Assembly: GCA_028696285.1 (NCBI GenBank)
Contig: JAQVHJ010000065.1
Location: 1-9,226, forward strand
DNA length: 9,226 nucleotides
Reading direction: 5' to 3'
From: a bacterium
GTDB lineage: Bacteria > AUK180 > JAQVHJ01
Program-made: the position numbers and the translations under genes
In this document: positions 1 through 7,020 of the stretch, one piece after another
How the letters are laid out: each line of letters starts with the position of its first letter
Numbering within the stretch: position 1 is the first letter of the stretch
The notes under the pieces: model-generated
What the model saw: the letters and a program-made list of their open reading frames with translations, nothing else
What the model was told of the DNA's origin: nothing
The model's database searches: none

Positions 1-676
1 TGTTCACATATTCCATATCAGCCGGAATGGAATTATTTAACTCAGGCGTAATCACTCCCCATCTATTACCTGATTTAATCAGTTCTACATCCGGTCTGTC
101 TCCCATTGCGCCGTATGAAATATTTATTCGGACGATTTTTTCAGGATCATAATTCAACACGCGTTTATCGCGGTACTGATCAAAACTCCAGAAGAACCTG
201 AACAAGATATATGCATTCGTCAGGTATATTTTCTCATCACCGGGTATCATTACATAAACTTCCTCCCCAACAGCGGTCTTTACCCCGAATTTAAACAGAA
301 GCTCTTCCGTTCCCGATATCAGCTTTAAAACAACCGGGGGCTTATCCAAATTATACTTCTTATAATCAGGATTGGGATCATCTATCTCTTTGTTCTTCTC
401 AAGAACAGATAATGAATTTATTAAACCCTGCATTTTATTTTCATCTGCCCGGTAGCGCTTGTCAGAGACAATATACCAGACACCTTCCGTCTTTAAAAAA
501 TGTAAATTGCCTTTAGTTGTATTTACATGAATTGATGTCAAATTTTCCCAATCAATACAGATCAGTGCCCTGGACGGTTTCTTTTCAAACCTTGAGTTTA
601 ATTTAATCTCTAAAATAATTACAAAGAATAAAATTGAGGCAATGATAAGTGCAGTATAAATTTTTCCTTTTCTCAT
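1..676 (-). CDS. DUF4340 domain protein, C-terminus cut by window edge
   Basis: I read 225 codons from ATG at 676; the frame runs open off the left edge. Residues 5-24 form one hydrophobic segment after a basic start (MRKGK), so the protein is probably anchored in the inner membrane with the rest outside. From about residue 37 the sequence resembles DUF4340: a strand-rich module with 'GVWYI' (65-69), a 'YNLDKPP' turn (108-114), then a second module starting near 'RVLNYDPEKIVRI' (172-184). DUF4340 proteins usually sit beside GldG-type ABC systems, as here, but their biochemical role is unknown. The start overlaps the stop of the upstream gene as ATGA, so translation is probably coupled. An in-frame ATG at 685 is possible, but the GAG about 9 nt ahead of 676 favours the shorter form. 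The family call is from pattern and context, not a search. Confidence 0.82.
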   Translation of the reverse strand, partial: MRKGKIYTALIIASILFFVIILEIKLNSRFEKKPSRALICIDWENLTSIHVNTTKGNLHFLKTEGVWYIVSDKRYRADENKMQGLINSLSVLEKNKEIDDPNPDYKKYNLDKPPVVLKLISGTEELLFKFGVKTAVGEEVYVMIPGDEKIYLTNAYILFRFFWSFDQYRDKRVLNYDPEKIVRINISYGAMGDRPDVELIKSGNRWGVITPELNNSIPADMEYVN

Positions 677-2793
677 TCGCGCCATCTCTTTCTAAAGAAG
701 ATTACAAGAATTGCTGTAAGAATAAAAATTAACGGTATTAAAACAACAACCAGAATAAAAATCGTACTGACCTGTCCCGGATTCATTCTCAGAACACCGA
801 CCTCCCCTTCTCGGGGCCTTATGTAAATTAATGAATCCCTGTTGCTGAGCCAGTTCATTGAATTGCCCGTGAAATCAACATTTTCCGATAAATTAATAAA
901 ACCATTGGTAATAAAATCGGAATCTCCGACTATCACGGCCTTTGAATATCCCTTATTCTCTTCATAATATTTTTCAAGGGCAATCGCTACGTATAACGGA
1001 CCTTTATTATCCTTCTCATCTTCCGCTGGTTGTGAATTTAAATTTACCTCACCCCAGGAAGAGTCTGAACTCTTTGCAAGCCAATACATATTAAAATCAA
1101 GATTCTCTCCGTTCTTCGGCAAATCAACAAAAGAAAATGAAGAGACAAGCGGAAGAATCAAGTCGGATATATTTTGAGTAATTATATGATTACTGAAGCT
1201 TACAATTACCGGTATCATCGGTGAGATCCCGTACAAACTGTTTTGTCTGTCTATAATAACATCCCCGCCATGCTTAATTCCGAATTCATTCAAGAACCAA
1301 TTATGATCAGGCTGGGGCGGGGGATCAATACATAAAAACAGGTTGCCGCCGGTTTTAAAATAATCCTTGATAACTTTAATCGCGTGTTCGGAAAATTCCT
1401 TCTGGCTTCCGCTGATCAATAACATGGTCGCATCTCCCGGAATCTCGTTAATTGCATTGATATCCAACTTCTCTATGTCGTACCCCTCTTCCAAAAAACG
1501 CCGGTAAAAAAGATTAAGTCCCGTATTTGTCAAATCGGTAATTGAATGCTCCCCATGCCCGGTTAGAACATACACCTTTAACCGTTCTCTTATTACAAAT
1601 CTAAACAGAACATTTATCAAACCCATTTCATTTTTATGATATGTTCTCTCTATTTTTGACCCTTGTTTAAAAACAGTTGTCCCGTACACCTTTATATTAT
1701 ACTCCCTGGCTTTCTCTATCTCCTTGTCCGGATCGTAAATATGTAGTTTAATCATGGGATTTATCCTGGAAAATTCTTCAAGAACATTTCTCGTTTCAAA
1801 ATATCCCGGTGTCTCTTCAGTAAAGAACATCATCACCTCAATCGGTTCGTTTACCTTATTTAAAATCTGGATTGATTGAGAAGAAAGAGATAAGCGATTA
1901 CCGCGGGTAATATCCCAAACCCTTGAATGGAAAAACCCTAAAAAATTTATCTCAAATATAATTATAAAAACAATAATACTGTAAATAATTTCTCTGCGCC
2001 TTATCTTCAACCCCATCCCGCGAGATGTTGTTGAATAGGGAGTAAGAGATAGAACCTCATGATTTAAAAATAAAAAGAAAATAATTACGGAAATATAATA
2101 CAAAATATCATTCGAATCTATTATACCTTTCCCGAAATTATAGTAATGCTCAATCAAAGATAGGTTCCTGAGTAAATTCCTCAAGTCGGGATTACTGAAT
2201 GAATCACCTACCCATCCTAAGAACCATAATATCATAATTGCTCCGAATGTCAGAATCGATGCGGTTATCTTACTCCTTGAAAATGAAGAGATAAAAAGGC
2301 CAAGAGAAATAAATGACATGCCCATCAGTAATAACCCGAAATATCCGGAGTATACGGGTCCGGGATCGGGGTTCCCGTGCTTAAACAAGATTATCGGAAA
2401 AATAAATGTGATTCCGAGAAGAAGTGCGATGAAAATAGTTGATGATAAAAATTTCGCAATTACAATTCTGAGAGCGGTTAATCTGGAAATAAATAAAATA
2501 TCAAATGTATTTGACTGCTTCTCGGAAGGATATGACTGAATTGTAATAACAGGAATTAAAATCAAAAATAAAACTGCATAATTGAAGAACAGGGGTGAGA
2601 TTATGTAATCATTAACATTAATCTTATAGCTGGGAAGAATCGCCGTAAATTGAATATACTTTGAAACATATGACGCAAGAAGAGTGTAAAAGATTAACCC
2701 GGAAATAAGAGAGAATAATGTCAATACAACATACCCGAACGGCGTGAAAAAATAATATTTTAAATCTTTCTTCAGGATAGTGAAAATATTCAT
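673..2793 (-). CDS. Fused ABC-2 permease and GldG-like protein
   Basis: This 706-residue protein joins two parts that are separate genes (gldF, gldG) in flavobacteria. Residues 1-250 look like an ABC-2 permease with six hydrophobic segments (about 20-42, 68-88, 112-137, 148-170, 176-195, 228-245) and the family pattern 'SYPSEKQSNTFDIL' (87-100) before an 'AKF' helix. Residues 270-288 are a further membrane helix that begins the GldG part. The large extracytoplasmic domain follows, with 'RLSLSSQSIQIL' (300-311), 'YVLTGHGE' (408-415), 'YFKTGGNLFLCIDPP' (478-492) and 'IVGDSDF' (621-627). A last helix at about 675-700 ends in a basic tail. It should form the membrane part of an exporter powered by the preceding ATPase gene; the substrate is unknown. 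The ATG overlaps the ATPase stop (ATGA) and has an AAAGGA ribosome site. The GldG link to gliding is known only in Bacteroidota and is not evidence of gliding here. Confidence 0.88.
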   Translation of the reverse strand: MNIFTILKKDLKYYFFTPFGYVVLTLFSLISGLIFYTLLASYVSKYIQFTAILPSYKINVNDYIISPLFFNYAVLFLILIPVITIQSYPSEKQSNTFDILFISRLTALRIVIAKFLSSTIFIALLLGITFIFPIILFKHGNPDPGPVYSGYFGLLLMGMSFISLGLFISSFSRSKITASILTFGAIMILWFLGWVGDSFSNPDLRNLLRNLSLIEHYYNFGKGIIDSNDILYYISVIIFFLFLNHEVLSLTPYSTTSRGMGLKIRRREIIYSIIVFIIIFEINFLGFFHSRVWDITRGNRLSLSSQSIQILNKVNEPIEVMMFFTEETPGYFETRNVLEEFSRINPMIKLHIYDPDKEIEKAREYNIKVYGTTVFKQGSKIERTYHKNEMGLINVLFRFVIRERLKVYVLTGHGEHSITDLTNTGLNLFYRRFLEEGYDIEKLDINAINEIPGDATMLLISGSQKEFSEHAIKVIKDYFKTGGNLFLCIDPPPQPDHNWFLNEFGIKHGGDVIIDRQNSLYGISPMIPVIVSFSNHIITQNISDLILPLVSSFSFVDLPKNGENLDFNMYWLAKSSDSSWGEVNLNSQPAEDEKDNKGPLYVAIALEKYYEENKGYSKAVIVGDSDFITNGFINLSENVDFTGNSMNWLSNRDSLIYIRPREGEVGVLRMNPGQVSTIFILVVVLIPLIFILTAILVIFFRKRWRE

Positions 2794-3731
2794 GGTTCCT
2801 TTCTCTCTAAAATATCCATAAAAACATCTTCAAGTGAAAGCTCTGCCTTCGCCATTTCAACCAGGTTCCATTCATCACTTTCATTAATGACCTTCATTAA
2901 TTCCTTCCTTACATCCGCTCCTTCAAGTGAAGATATCCGTAAGGTAAAATCACTCGAGCTTTCTTCAATAACATTGAATTCATTTATAATTTTCAATTCA
3001 GTTAATCTTTTAAGAAAAGTATCCTTTGAACCGGAAATCTTGAATATATAATAATCCTTCCCCGTAATTTTTTTCAAGGTTTCTGTTGTTTCTTCGGTCA
3101 GGATCTTTCCCTTGTTAATTATCAGTACCCTGTTGCAGATCTCTGCTACCTCACTCAGAATATGACTGCTTAAGATTATTGTCGTCTTCAAAGACAGATT
3201 TTTTATCAGGTTCCGGGTCTCCTTAATCTGAATGGGATCAAGCCCTACTGTCGGCTCATCAAGAATTATCAATTCAGGATTCCCGAGAAGCGCAATTGCC
3301 AACCCCAACCGCTGACGATAACCTTTCGAAAGTGTATTGGTAAGTTTATTCAGCACTTCCCCTAAACCGCATACATCAATAATCTTGTTTAAGTCCTTGC
3401 GCTTGTTTCCGGAAGATTCCTTCAAGTCATAAAAAAAATTCAGATTCTCTTTAACTCGAAGGTAACCGTATACCGGCGGATCCTCTGGAAGATATCCTAT
3501 CTTATTCTTAATCATATCCGGATTAAGAAGAACATCCTCTTTCTGAAAAAGGTATTCCCCGGAATCCGGGTATAGTAATCCGCAGAGAATTCGCATGGTA
3601 GTGCTCTTCCCTGCGCCGTTCGGCCCTAAAAATCCGACAACATCCCCGGAATAAATTGAAAAGGAAATATCTTCGAGAATAAGATCGTTCCCGTAATACT
3701 TATTTATATTTTTTAATTCAACCAGTTTCAT
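2790..3731 (-). CDS. ABC transporter ATP-binding protein, GldA/ABC-2 type
   Basis: This is the nucleotide-binding subunit for the permease/GldG fusion downstream. In the 313-residue form, Walker A is GPNGAGKST (36-44), the signature is LSKGYRQR (134-141), Walker B plus catalytic glutamate is LIILDEP (154-160, E159), and the switch histidine is H190. The Q-loop reads 'IGYLPEDPPVY' (78-88), with Glu where many ABC ATPases have Gln; this is common in the ABC-2 drug/GldA branch. Residues from about 225 form the C-terminal extension typical of this branch. An upstream ATG at 3797 would add 22 residues reading through the end of proS; 'MKLVELKNINKYYG' is the normal N-terminus of the family, so I chose 3731. 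That start lies 8 nt after the proS stop, with only a weak purine-rich ribosome site. Export direction and ABC-2 class are inferred from family resemblance. Confidence 0.92.
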   Translation of the reverse strand: MKLVELKNINKYYGNDLILEDISFSIYSGDVVGFLGPNGAGKSTTMRILCGLLYPDSGEYLFQKEDVLLNPDMIKNKIGYLPEDPPVYGYLRVKENLNFFYDLKESSGNKRKDLNKIIDVCGLGEVLNKLTNTLSKGYRQRLGLAIALLGNPELIILDEPTVGLDPIQIKETRNLIKNLSLKTTIILSSHILSEVAEICNRVLIINKGKILTEETTETLKKITGKDYYIFKISGSKDTFLKRLTELKIINEFNVIEESSSDFTLRISSLEGADVRKELMKVINESDEWNLVEMAKAELSLEDVFMDILERKEP

Positions 3732-3739
3732 TTGGTTTC

Positions 3740-5182
3740 TTAATAAGCTTTTGCAAAAACAACACGGCCTGGAGCGGGTTTCCCGCATACTATACACTTG
3801 CCATCCGAACCGCGAAGCTCTTCATCGAAAGGAATACAGCGGATACTCGCTTTCGTCTCTTCCTTTACCTTCTCTTCGCATTCAGGCGACTCACACCAGT
3901 GACTGACAAGAAATCCCCCGGGATCCTCTATCTTCTTTTTGAACTCTTCGTAATCATTTACGAAAAATGTAAATTCCTTCCTGAATTCCAATGCTTTATT
4001 AAAAAGATTATTCTGGATATCATCAAGAAGCTTCAGCACCTCCTCACCTGTCTTCTCAAGTGGGATTCCGAATTCCTTCTTCATTGTATCACGTCTGAAT
4101 AAAACAACCGCGTTCTTCTGAATATCCTTCGGCCCGACTTCAATGCGGACAGGTATCCCCTGCATCTCCCAATCCGAAAATTTATACCCGGGTTTATACT
4201 GATCACGATCGTCAAGCTTGTAATTAATATCTTTCTCTTTGAGATAACCTTCTATCTTTTTACAATATTCCAGAACAATATTCCGCTCTTCATCACTCTT
4301 CCAGATTGGAACAATGACCGCCTTTACCGTGGCAAGCTTCGGGGGAAGAACCAGGCCGTTGTCATCGCTGTGCGCCATGATCAACGCCCCTATCAATCTT
4401 GTGCTGACTCCCCAGCTCGTTGCATAGGCAAGTTCACGCTCACCGGACTGGTTCAAAAATGTAACGTCAAATGCCTTGGCAAAATTCTGACCGAGATAAT
4501 GGCTCGTGCCTGATTGCAGCGCTTTCCGGTCCTGCATCATTGCTTCGATACATACAGTGTAAATGGCACCGGCAAATTTCTCCGACTCAGTCTTCTTCCC
4601 TTTTATTACCGGCAATGCAATGAACTTCTCCGCAAACTCCGCATAAACATTCAGCATCCGGGAAACCTCTTCCTCTGCTTCCGGCGCATTCGAATGCGCA
4701 GTATGCCCTTCCTGCCATAAAAATTCAGTCGTCCGTAAAAATAACCTGGTCCGCATCTCCCAGCGGATTATATTCGCCCATTGATTTATTAAAATAGGCA
4801 GGTCACGATATGACATTATCCATTTAGCATAAGTACTCCAGATTATCGTTTCCGATGTCGGACGGAGATATAAACGCTCCTCCAGCTCCTTCCCTCCGCC
4901 AATCGTTACAATTGCGCACTCAGGAGAAAAACCCTCAACATGCTCCGCCTCCTTCTTCATGAAACTCTCCGGGATCATAATAGGAAAATACGCATTCTCA
5001 TGCCCAGTATCCTTGAACATCTTATCCAAAGCAGCCTGCATCTTCTCCCAAATCGCATAACCATTCGGACGAATGATCATACACCCCTTAACCGGAGAAT
5101 AATCCGCCAACTTCGCATTCAAAACAATATCAGTATACCACTTAGAATAATCCTCCGCTCTCGAAGTAATATTTTCTGCCAT
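3740..5182 (-). CDS. proS: Proline--tRNA ligase, archaeal/eukaryote-like (ProS type 3)
   Basis: It charges tRNA-Pro with proline in the cytoplasm using ATP. The 480-residue length and absence of the roughly 180-residue editing insertion of E. coli-type enzymes place it in the short type 3 group, like Thermus ProRS. Class II motifs are clear: 'RPTSET' (107-112), motif 2 'RWEMR' (140-144) with 'FLRTTEFLWQEGHTAH' (148-163), 'GTSHYLGQ' (225-232), and motif 3 around 'WGVSTRLIGAL' (257-267) with 'HSDDNGL' (271-277). The anticodon-binding domain follows, then a zinc-like C-terminal domain with Cys 430, 435, 463 and 466. The protein ends in Tyr ('FAKAY'), as in Thermus ProRS, where the C-terminal tyrosine reaches the active site. 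An in-frame ATG at 5227 would add 15 residues but lies upstream of the predicted -10 element; ATG 5182 has a GAGG ribosome site and gives the family N-terminus. It is the first gene of the operon and is followed closely by the ABC genes. Confidence 0.97.
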   Translation of the reverse strand: MAENITSRAEDYSKWYTDIVLNAKLADYSPVKGCMIIRPNGYAIWEKMQAALDKMFKDTGHENAYFPIMIPESFMKKEAEHVEGFSPECAIVTIGGGKELEERLYLRPTSETIIWSTYAKWIMSYRDLPILINQWANIIRWEMRTRLFLRTTEFLWQEGHTAHSNAPEAEEEVSRMLNVYAEFAEKFIALPVIKGKKTESEKFAGAIYTVCIEAMMQDRKALQSGTSHYLGQNFAKAFDVTFLNQSGERELAYATSWGVSTRLIGALIMAHSDDNGLVLPPKLATVKAVIVPIWKSDEERNIVLEYCKKIEGYLKEKDINYKLDDRDQYKPGYKFSDWEMQGIPVRIEVGPKDIQKNAVVLFRRDTMKKEFGIPLEKTGEEVLKLLDDIQNNLFNKALEFRKEFTFFVNDYEEFKKKIEDPGGFLVSHWCESPECEEKVKEETKASIRCIPFDEELRGSDGKCIVCGKPAPGRVVFAKAY

Positions 5183-5190
5183 ACTCTTTA

Positions 5191-5194
5191 CCTC
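5191..5194 (-). promoter_or_regulatory. Ribosome binding site of proS
   Basis: On the minus strand GAGG lies 8 nt before ATG 5182 (reading TGAGGTAAAGAGT then ATG). It decides the start: the longer reading frame from 5227 has no comparable site and would have to be transcribed from upstream of the predicted promoter. Confidence 0.75.
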
Positions 5195-5217
5195 ATTAAT
5201 TTTACATGCATTTTTTA

Positions 5218-5246
5218 AGTTTATCATATTCTATGATAATTGTCAA
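5218..5246 (-). promoter_or_regulatory. Sigma-70-like promoter for the proS operon
   Basis: On the minus strand there is a perfect TTGACA (5246-5241), a 17-nt spacer, and TAAACT (5223-5218; 4 of 6 matches to TATAAT). Transcription would start near 5211, giving a leader of about 30 nt with the GAGG site in it. The -10 element is imperfect, so activity is inferred; the perfect -35, exact spacing and position support it. Confidence 0.65.
5221..5239. promoter_or_regulatory. Perfect 8-3-8 dyad inside the proS promoter (putative operator)
   Basis: TTATCATA and TATGATAA are exact inverted copies separated by TTC. The dyad occupies almost the whole spacer between the predicted -35 and -10 of proS, touching the -10. 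That placement fits a dimeric repressor or a spacer-binding regulator. It does not match the Fur/PerR 7-1-7 pattern (arm order and spacing differ), and I cannot name the regulator. A transcript hairpin is unlikely because the dyad lies upstream of the predicted start. Confidence 0.55.
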
Positions 5247-5259
5247 GAAAAATTATCCC

Positions 5260-5406
5260 GGGATGGTCCTTTACTTAATAAAATAAATAAAAACTCTCGA
5301 TATTTCTTTGAGGGATACTTTCCCCCGGCCAATATTCCTGGTTCTTATGGTTTTAATCTCTAAAAAAAATATCTTTATTTATACTTTTTTAAGAGAGGAC
5401 CGTCCC
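5260..5406. repeat. Imperfect inverted repeat bracketing about 150 nt (possible REP/MITE remnant)
   Basis: The left copy GGGATGGTCCTTTACTT (5260-5276) and the reverse complement of 5391-5406 plus one base share 13 of 17 positions. The core GGGATGGTCC pairs with GGACCGTCCC with a single T/G mismatch. The right copy also contains the small palindrome GGAC-C-GTCC. Cores such as GGGACGGTCC occur in REP-like elements of several bacteria. The enclosed DNA is AT-rich with no ORF. It could be a decayed miniature element or chance in a short GC-rich patch. Confidence 0.35.
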
Positions 5407-5417
5407 CTTTTTTCTTC

Positions 5418-5446
5418 TTGACTGGAATGTGTAAATGCGTTATAAT
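5418..5446 (+). promoter_or_regulatory. Near-consensus sigma-70 promoter for the rightward genes
   Basis: TTGACT (5418-5423) and a perfect TATAAT (5441-5446) are exactly 17 nt apart, giving a predicted start near 5453. The leader before ATG 5466 would be only about 13 nt, just enough to hold the ribosome site. An in-frame TTG at 5418 that could be taken as a start codon is in fact the first base triplet of the -35 box. Confidence 0.82.
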
Positions 5447-5455
5447 ATCTGTATT

Positions 5456-5460
5456 GGAGG
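5456..5460 (+). promoter_or_regulatory. Ribosome binding site of the triple-repeat gene
   Basis: GGAGG lies 5 nt before ATG 5466. It fixes the start there and excludes the upstream in-frame TTG, which lies before the predicted transcription start. Confidence 0.8.
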
Positions 5461-5465
5461 TGGGT

Positions 5466-6995
5466 ATGAAGAAGAAGATGATATCTATTCTATTGGTTAC
5501 TTTTCTTGTAGGCATCATTATTTACATTAATATTAACGGGTTGGTGAAAAAGGTTTCGAAGGGGACGACTCCTGACCAGAAGTTCTTTATTTATTATAAT
5601 TCGGGATATACTGAAAAGATTCCGGAATTGTTCTTTTTTTGTTCTGAACCGGGGACGGAAAAGAAACATTCATTTGAAACGAATCTTAAGAGAAAGATTT
5701 CTTTTCTAAAGGATTATCTCGGTTATATTGAAAAAGTTGAAATTGATAAAACTGCATATCCTTTCTCGGGTGTTCCGTTATATGGCGAAGATAAACAATG
5801 TTCTGTTCTACAGAAAACCGAGCAGGAGTTCAGATATAAAGTTTGGTTTTCCAATAAAGGCGAGGGATATATATTTTCTGAACTTTGCAATGACAATAGT
5901 AATTTGAAAATTAAAGAATTAACATTCATGTTTCCCGGGTCCAATCTGAAGAATCTTGAAATTCTGAAAAAACTAACCGTTGAATTTGAAGAAATCGACA
6001 GAGAATTAATCAAAGATTCGACTGTTGACAAACCGCTTCCTCAATATTCCCCGGAAATCTTAAAAGTTGCAGAGTCCTATTTTAAATACATGCAGAGCGG
6101 GAATTTCTATGACGCTGCAAAATTATTTTATTATGATCCATATTTAGATGAAAGAATTACACAGCTGAAAATAAATCATCTTGAAAAAACGTTAAAGACA
6201 GTCCAGAAAGAATTCGGTTCTATAAGTAACTGGTCATTATATTCCGGTGACCCCACCTACCAATTAATAGGGTTTAGCGGATTTAATCTTAATGAAGCAA
6301 CCGGTGTAATGATAATGGCAATCACAACGGTTGAATATAAAGTGAATTTTTCAAATGAAGGAAACGGATTCATTATTTTTGATATGATCCAGGTTGACAA
6401 TTATTTTGAAATAAGCGAGGTATTTTACGGTCTTCCGTCAGACAGATCCGGTGCAGAAAGCCGGTTAAATGATATAAAAGCCAAGGTAAAATCTGAACAG
6501 GAAAGCGCAGGATTAAACATCAAGAACGAAACTGTAAACCCGAATGAATCAGAGCAATTGAATTCTCTGTTTAAAAACTTTATTGAACGTTATAATTTCA
6601 GGGATTTTGATGAATGCATTAAAATGTACCATTTCAATCCTAATTATTCACCGGATGAAAAAGAAAAAGAAATTGAGGACATTAAAAAAAGTTTCTCTGT
6701 TCTCTGGGATGAGTTTGGTACGATCAGTAATTTCTCTTTATTATTGATTCCGCAGAATTACTTCAGCCTTGCGATAACTTCAAATTCCCAGGAATACTGG
6801 CAGTCACTAAAATATCCGGAAAAACGGCAATACTACGAAGTTACTTTTTCCAAGGAAGGCAAGGGATACATGGAGATACTTACTGTGCAAAATGAAAATA
6901 AGCTTGAGATAAAATATATCAGTTTCGGGATCGCGGCGGATAAAGACGGGGCACAAACAAGAATCATGGATATTAACATCAAATTAAGCGAATAG
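5466..6995 (+). CDS. Membrane-anchored protein with three divergent copies of one domain, unknown function
   Basis: I do not recognise this 509-residue protein. It starts MKKKM followed by a hydrophobic segment (about 6-23) with no lipobox cysteine or clear cleavage site, so it is probably a signal anchor with the rest outside the membrane. The rest is three related modules (about 36-175, 195-341, 361-508). Each begins with a helical part, has a middle 'EFG.ISN.SL' element in copies 2 and 3 (249-258, 416-425), and ends in a strand pair 'V.FS..G.G' followed by a 'LEI..ISF'-like strand: VWFSNKGEGY (126-135), VNFSNEGNGF (293-302), VTFSKEGKGY (459-468). Helix then twisted sheet recalls NTF2-like folds (DUF3887/DUF4878 type), but that is a guess. 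It has its own promoter and ribosome site and lies 25 nt ahead of the cyclase gene, so the two are probably co-transcribed. A role as an extracellular sensor for the cyclase is possible but unproven. Confidence 0.85.
   Translation: MKKKMISILLVTFLVGIIIYININGLVKKVSKGTTPDQKFFIYYNSGYTEKIPELFFFCSEPGTEKKHSFETNLKRKISFLKDYLGYIEKVEIDKTAYPFSGVPLYGEDKQCSVLQKTEQEFRYKVWFSNKGEGYIFSELCNDNSNLKIKELTFMFPGSNLKNLEILKKLTVEFEEIDRELIKDSTVDKPLPQYSPEILKVAESYFKYMQSGNFYDAAKLFYYDPYLDERITQLKINHLEKTLKTVQKEFGSISNWSLYSGDPTYQLIGFSGFNLNEATGVMIMAITTVEYKVNFSNEGNGFIIFDMIQVDNYFEISEVFYGLPSDRSGAESRLNDIKAKVKSEQESAGLNIKNETVNPNESEQLNSLFKNFIERYNFRDFDECIKMYHFNPNYSPDEKEKEIEDIKKSFSVLWDEFGTISNFSLLLIPQNYFSLAITSNSQEYWQSLKYPEKRQYYEVTFSKEGKGYMEILTVQNENKLEIKYISFGIAADKDGAQTRIMDINIKLSE
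5571..5990 (+). repeat. Protein-level repeat, copy 1 of 3
   Basis: This covers residues 36-175 of the triple-repeat protein. It is the most divergent copy, and its N-terminal half is hard to align. It is recognised by VWFSNKGEGY and the following 'LKIKELTFMFPG' strand. It has three cysteines (59, 112, 141); copy 2 has none and copy 3 has one. Confidence 0.55.
6048..6488 (+). repeat. Protein-level repeat, copy 2 of 3
   Basis: Residues 195-341 align with copy 3 along their length: a leading helix 'ESYFKYMQSGNFYDAAKLF', then 'EFGSISNWSL', 'VNFSNEGNGF', and 'FEISEVFYGLPSDRSGAESRLNDI', matched in copy 3 by 'LEIKYISFGIAADKDGAQTRIMDI'. The DNA copies have diverged, so the duplication is old. Confidence 0.75.
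6546..6989 (+). repeat. Protein-level repeat, copy 3 of 3
   Basis: Residues 361-508 share 'EFGTISNFSL', 'VTFSKEGKGY' and the ending 'DGAQTRIMDINIKL' with copy 2. A charged linker of about 20 residues (342-360) separates it from copy 2. Confidence 0.75.
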
Positions 6996-7010
6996 AATTT
7001 GTTTTTTTAT

Positions 7011-7015
7011 AGGGG
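7011..7015 (+). promoter_or_regulatory. Ribosome binding site of the cyclase gene
   Basis: AGGGG lies 5 nt before ATG 7021, supporting this start. I see no separate promoter in the 25-nt gap, so the gene is probably read from the 5418 promoter. Confidence 0.65.
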
Positions 7016-7020
7016 TATAA

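Larger units (their letters stand above)
5183..5465. other. Divergent intergenic region between proS and the triple-repeat gene
   Basis: This is the only stretch in the window with no gene on either strand. It is very AT-rich and holds, left to right, the proS ribosome site and promoter with an embedded dyad (5191-5246), the left copy of an imperfect inverted repeat (5260-5276), about 110 nt of low-complexity AT-rich DNA with the short GC-rich patch CCCCCGGCC near 5331, the right copy (5391-5406), and the rightward promoter and ribosome site (5418-5460). I see no tRNA, terminator hairpin or small ORF with a ribosome site in it. Confidence 0.8.

Noticed and set aside
673..3731. Evidence that the organism glides
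   Set aside because: GldA/GldF/GldG-type ABC genes are widespread in non-gliding bacteria; no other gliding or type IX secretion gene is in the window.
3732..3797. Longer start for the ABC ATPase (22 extra residues)
   Set aside because: The extension is the proS tail read in another frame, cysteine/arginine-rich and unlike any ABC N-terminus.
4940..5218. Plus-strand frame of 92 residues opposite the proS start
   Set aside because: Leucine/arginine-rich antisense reading of conserved proS codons.
5183..5227. Longer start for proS (15 extra residues)
   Set aside because: It would begin upstream of the predicted -10 element, has no ribosome site, and lies beyond the usual family N-terminus.
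5221..5239. Fur or PerR box
   Set aside because: The arms are in the opposite order and differently spaced from the 7-1-7 consensus, although the letters look similar.
5723..6031. Minus-strand frame of 102 residues
   Set aside because: Serine-rich reverse reading of the triple-repeat gene; no ribosome site or recognisable domain.
7000..7010. T-run after the triple-repeat gene as an intrinsic terminator
   Set aside because: No GC-rich hairpin precedes it, and the cyclase gene begins right after with its own ribosome site.
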